Assembly (NCBI GenBank): GCA_026169575.1
Contig: JAPFCT010000117.1
Location: forward strand, 1-7,610
Source of the DNA: Faecalimonas sp.
GTDB lineage: Bacteria > Bacillota_A > Clostridia > Lachnospirales > Lachnospiraceae
Direction: 5' to 3'
DNA: 7,610 nucleotides
Shown: positions 4,829 to 7,610 of the stretch, piece after piece
Position numbering within the stretch: position 1 is the stretch's first letter
Layout: each line of letters opens with the position of its first letter
Translations under genes and position numbers: made by a program
The notes under the pieces: generated by a model
The model's input: the letters and a program-made list of their open reading frames with translations, nothing else
What the model was told of the DNA's origin: nothing
Database searches by the model: none

Positions 4829-7610
4829 TTAATCTCCGGCACCGGCAGCACCCAGCACGCTGGCGCTTCCCGTGACGATATCTTCTGTATCTCCAAGATG
4901 GTATCTGTATTTTATGATATCGCGTCCAATCTCGGCTGTGTAACTGGAATTATATCCATTTGCGATGCGGACGCTCACAGAAATTTCCGGATTCTCACTC
5001 GGGGCATACCCGACAAAGAGCGCATGATCCGGATGGGTCTCACTCTGCTGTGCCGTACCGGTCTTTCCAGCCATCTGAAATCCTTCCAGCCGGAGAGAAT
5101 CAAACGTTCCGGTTGTAGATACCATATCCTCCATTCCCTGCTGTACTGCATTCCAGGTGCTGTCTGAAACTTCTGTAATCTCATTTCTGAGCTCCGGCTG
5201 ATAATCTTTTACAACGTTCCCTTTTCTGTCAACAGTCTTATCAAGGAGGGAGAGCTGGAAAACCTTTCCACGGTTTGCAACAGCTGTTACATACCGTGCA
5301 AGCTGGCTTGTCGTATAGTTATTTGTTCCCTGGCCGATTGCAGAAAGCACAGAATCGGCATCTGAGATCTGCGGTTTGGATTCCGGAATCTCCAGACCTG
5401 ACTTTTCATTTAGTCCAAACATCTCCGCATATTTTGTCAGCTTTTCGATACCCAGATCGCTGGAATACGTTTTTGACGGCTTCCCATCCTCGTCTTTTTT
5501 ATCCGGCGATTCTGTAACCCCCAGCTCATATCCCACTTCATAGTAGAAAATATTGCAGGAATGCTGGAGAGCTCCGGTAACATCCAGCCATCCATGCGCG
5601 CCCGGCGCGATCCAGCACTTTGGATTCGGAAATACCTTTTCAAATGTCCCCTCGCACACAACTCCGTCCTGCGGTGTGATCACACCTTCTGTCAGCGCTG
5701 CAACAGACGTCAGCATCTTATAGGTGGAACCCGGCGCGGTCCGCTCCTGCGTAGCTGTATTGTAAAAAGGGCTGGAGAGATCATTTGCAAGCTTGTTATA
5801 ATAATCAGAATCCATTGTATTGGCCAATCTGTTATTATCATAGCCCGGATAAGATACACATGCAAGTACCTCCCCGGTATTTACATCTGTAACGACAGCA
5901 GAACCCGAACAAGGCTCAAGCGCGAGCTGGGCAGGCGTGATCTCAAGAGAACTGATCTTTCCTACAAGGAATGCATAGGGGTCGATTTTTCCATTTTTCA
6001 ATCCCTGGTATTGCACTTCATCAAAAGCGATCACATTCTGCTCATACAGAAGACAGCAGATTTCCTCCCCTTTCAGTTCTCCATTTTTGATCATATAGCG
6101 ATAGACCAGCTTTTCAAACTGTCTGTCAGAAGGAAGAGACTGTTCCAGATACGTTAAGATCTGTTCATAAATCTCATTCAGATCAGAATATTTCCCTTGC
6201 GCTGCCTCTTTTCCCTGGATTCCTGCAAGATCTATCCAGTTTTTAGAAATCGCATAATTTAAATATTCATAGAGGCTGATCCGTTCTTCTTTTGTCCATG
6301 CGATATAAGTCTTATCGCTCGTGTCAATGACATCCGCGGACAGAACGCCTAGTTTATCCATCAGAAGGTCATCGGCGATGTAGTTCATATATGCCTGCAT
6401 CTCTTTGGACAGCGATTTGTAGGCAGGAGCGGAAGGATCCCTGAGCTGTGCCAGCACCTCGCTGATGCAGGATGCTTTCTTCTCTGAGAGAAGCGCTGCC
6501 ACTTTTTTTTCTGTTTCCTTTGCATCAGATGCCGAAAAATGCTTCGTATCGATCACCTCATTGGCAAACAGTGCATGATAAACATCATCGATCGGTATGA
6601 TGATCTTACTTGCATCTTCCGCTGTAGATGGATCGTAATTCATTACATTTTCGATCCGGGATACAAGAATTCCGGCCAGTTTTTCTTCGATGATCTGGTA
6701 AGTCGCGATTTGAAGATCTTTATCGATCGTCAGATACAGATCGTTTCCTGCGACTGCCTTTGATTTTTTTTCGGTTTCAATCACATTTCCTACACTGTCA
6801 ACGTAGACGATTTCTTTTCCTTTTGTTCCCTGCAGTTCTTCATCCATAGTCTGTTCCAGACCGGATTTCCCGACAATATCCGTCAATGTATATTCTCTGG
6901 AACTGTCTTTTTTCTCATTGTATTCCTCCTGGGAAATCTTTCCGGTATATCCGATCAAAGATGCAAAATATTCACTGTCCGTATACTTTCTGAGAGAGTC
7001 TTCCGCAATATTAACCCCCTGAAGTCTGTCAGAATTTTCCATAATCTCCGCAACGGTCTTATCACTGACGTTTGACGCAACAGTTGTCGGAATATATTTC
7101 TGAAAACTATTCAGGCTTATCGCATACCGGATATTGACCATTTTAAGAACACGGGCCTTCTCCATGGAAGACTGGTCGATCCCATAGCCATAGCGCTCAT
7201 CTTCACACAGATAATTGATAATATCATCTGCAGTTGAGTTTTTCTGTCTGTCATTTAATTCATCAATCGTCTGGTAACCATAAATATCCGCAAGAAAACG
7301 CAGGCGTGATGTCTCATCCTGCGCCGCAAATCCATAATTTCCAGACGCATCCAGAATAACCCCGAAGTCATTGATCACCGTATCCCCGTTTGATTCTACA
7401 ATGTCGATCACTTCTCCCACGGTTTCATTTACAATCTCATTTTTTTCTTCCAGTGTCATGGAAGAATAATCACCGTTATCTTCGATCGTCACAGAATATG
7501 CCAGTTCATTGTAGGCAAGCAGCTCCCCGTTACGGTCATAGATATTCCCCCGTGTTCCGGGTACTTCCCGCGTTTTTCGTATCTGAAGTTTATAGTTGTC
7601 CAGATAATAC
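4829..7610 (-). CDS. mrdA: Class B penicillin-binding protein, PBP2/MrdA type, 5' end outside the window
   Basis: A D,D-transpeptidase that cross-links peptidoglycan as the partner of RodA. At least 926 residues are visible and the N-terminal anchor is cut off by the window edge. The frame stays open to 7609 and there encodes VPGTRGNIYDRNGELLAYN, the standard start of the extracytoplasmic class B region, so GTG at 7490-7492 is not the real start. Counting from codon 7607-7609, the catalytic motifs are S628-T-Y-K631, S684-C-N686 and K849-T-G851. Before them is the dimerisation region, including GKSGLEQTMDEELQG and DLYLTIDKDLQ. Roughly residues 320-564 form a large mostly helical insert before GSAVVTDVNTGEVLA. 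E. coli PBP2 has 633 residues, so this protein is far longer. All active-site residues are intact. It ends 42 nt before minD. The mrdA assignment rests on the rodA neighbour and the class B motifs. Confidence 0.92.
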   Translation of the reverse strand, partial: YYLDNYKLQIRKTREVPGTRGNIYDRNGELLAYNELAYSVTIEDNGDYSSMTLEEKNEIVNETVGEVIDIVESNGDTVINDFGVILDASGNYGFAAQDETSRLRFLADIYGYQTIDELNDRQKNSTADDIINYLCEDERYGYGIDQSSMEKARVLKMVNIRYAISLNSFQKYIPTTVASNVSDKTVAEIMENSDRLQGVNIAEDSLRKYTDSEYFASLIGYTGKISQEEYNEKKDSSREYTLTDIVGKSGLEQTMDEELQGTKGKEIVYVDSVGNVIETEKKSKAVAGNDLYLTIDKDLQIATYQIIEEKLAGILVSRIENVMNYDPSTAEDASKIIIPIDDVYHALFANEVIDTKHFSASDAKETEKKVAALLSEKKASCISEVLAQLRDPSAPAYKSLSKEMQAYMNYIADDLLMDKLGVLSADVIDTSDKTYIAWTKEERISLYEYLNYAISKNWIDLAGIQGKEAAQGKYSDLNEIYEQILTYLEQSLPSDRQFEKLVYRYMIKNGELKGEEICCLLYEQNVIAFDEVQYQGLKNGKIDPYAFLVGKISSLEITPAQLALEPCSGSAVVTDVNTGEVLACVSYPGYDNNRLANTMDSDYYNKLANDLSSPFYNTATQERTAPGSTYKMLTSVAALTEGVITPQDGVVCEGTFEKVFPNPKCWIAPGAHGWLDVTGALQHSCNIFYYEVGYELGVTESPDKKDEDGKPSKTYSSDLGIEKLTKYAEMFGLNEKSGLEIPESKPQISDADSVLSAIGQGTNNYTTSQLARYVTAVANRGKVFQLSLLDKTVDRKGNVVKDYQPELRNEITEVSDSTWNAVQQGMEDMVSTTGTFDSLRLEGFQMAGKTGTAQQSETHPDHALFVGYAPSENPEISVSVRIANGYNSSYTAEIGRDIIKYRYHLGDTEDIVTGSASVLGAAGAGD

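Noticed and set aside
5561..6157. 198-codon plus-strand open frame opposite the PBP gene
   Set aside because: It is antisense to a well-supported coding region, shows no family motif and has no ribosome binding site; its composition fits a shadow frame.
1..7610. CRISPR array, insertion sequence, tRNA, rRNA or riboswitch
   Set aside because: I saw no spaced direct repeats, transposase motifs, terminal inverted repeats or structured leaders. Nearly all of the window is accounted for by coding sequence.

Overview
The window looks like a chromosomal segment of an anaerobic Gram-positive Clostridia member, most likely Lachnospiraceae. The reasons are moderate GC, strong AGGAGG-type ribosome binding sites, and a class B penicillin-binding protein with a very large helical insert next to minD-minE-rodA-mgsA. 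The lineage is inferred from gene order and protein style, not from a marker gene.

Layout: positions 7610 to about 1275 form one minus-strand block that reads as a single transcription unit. In transcription order it holds a class B PBP (mrdA-like, 5' end beyond the window), minD, minE, rodA, a methylglyoxal synthase-like gene and a lipoprotein D,D-carboxypeptidase. Gaps are 0-45 nt, two gene pairs overlap, and a hairpin plus short T tract follows the last gene. Beyond the hairpin lie a plus-strand two-helix DUF378 membrane protein (1023-1235) and, divergent from it, a minus-strand radical SAM protein of the YtqA/YhcC family (1-948). The only true intergenic gap, 949-1022, carries the start signals of the last two genes. 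No stretch over 300 bases lacks a gene.

How the genes fit: the class B PBP (transpeptidase) and RodA (SEDS glycosyltransferase) are the normal enzyme pair of lateral wall synthesis. MinD/MinE position division, and the S11 carboxypeptidase trims stem peptides. The block is therefore a cell-shape and division cluster. No minC lies between the PBP and minD or elsewhere in the window.

Two genes deviate from expectation. The rodA reading frame is interrupted by one in-frame TAG (3019-3021) inside an otherwise intact 371-codon frame, upstream of the conserved Asp of the TDFIF motif; other conserved RodA positions are also altered. The methylglyoxal synthase homologue keeps the phosphate-binding residues, but the positions matching E. 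coli catalytic Asp71, His98 and Asp101 are Ser, Asn and Asn. It may be a pseudoenzyme or have changed function. I see no CRISPR array, mobile element, tRNA or rRNA.
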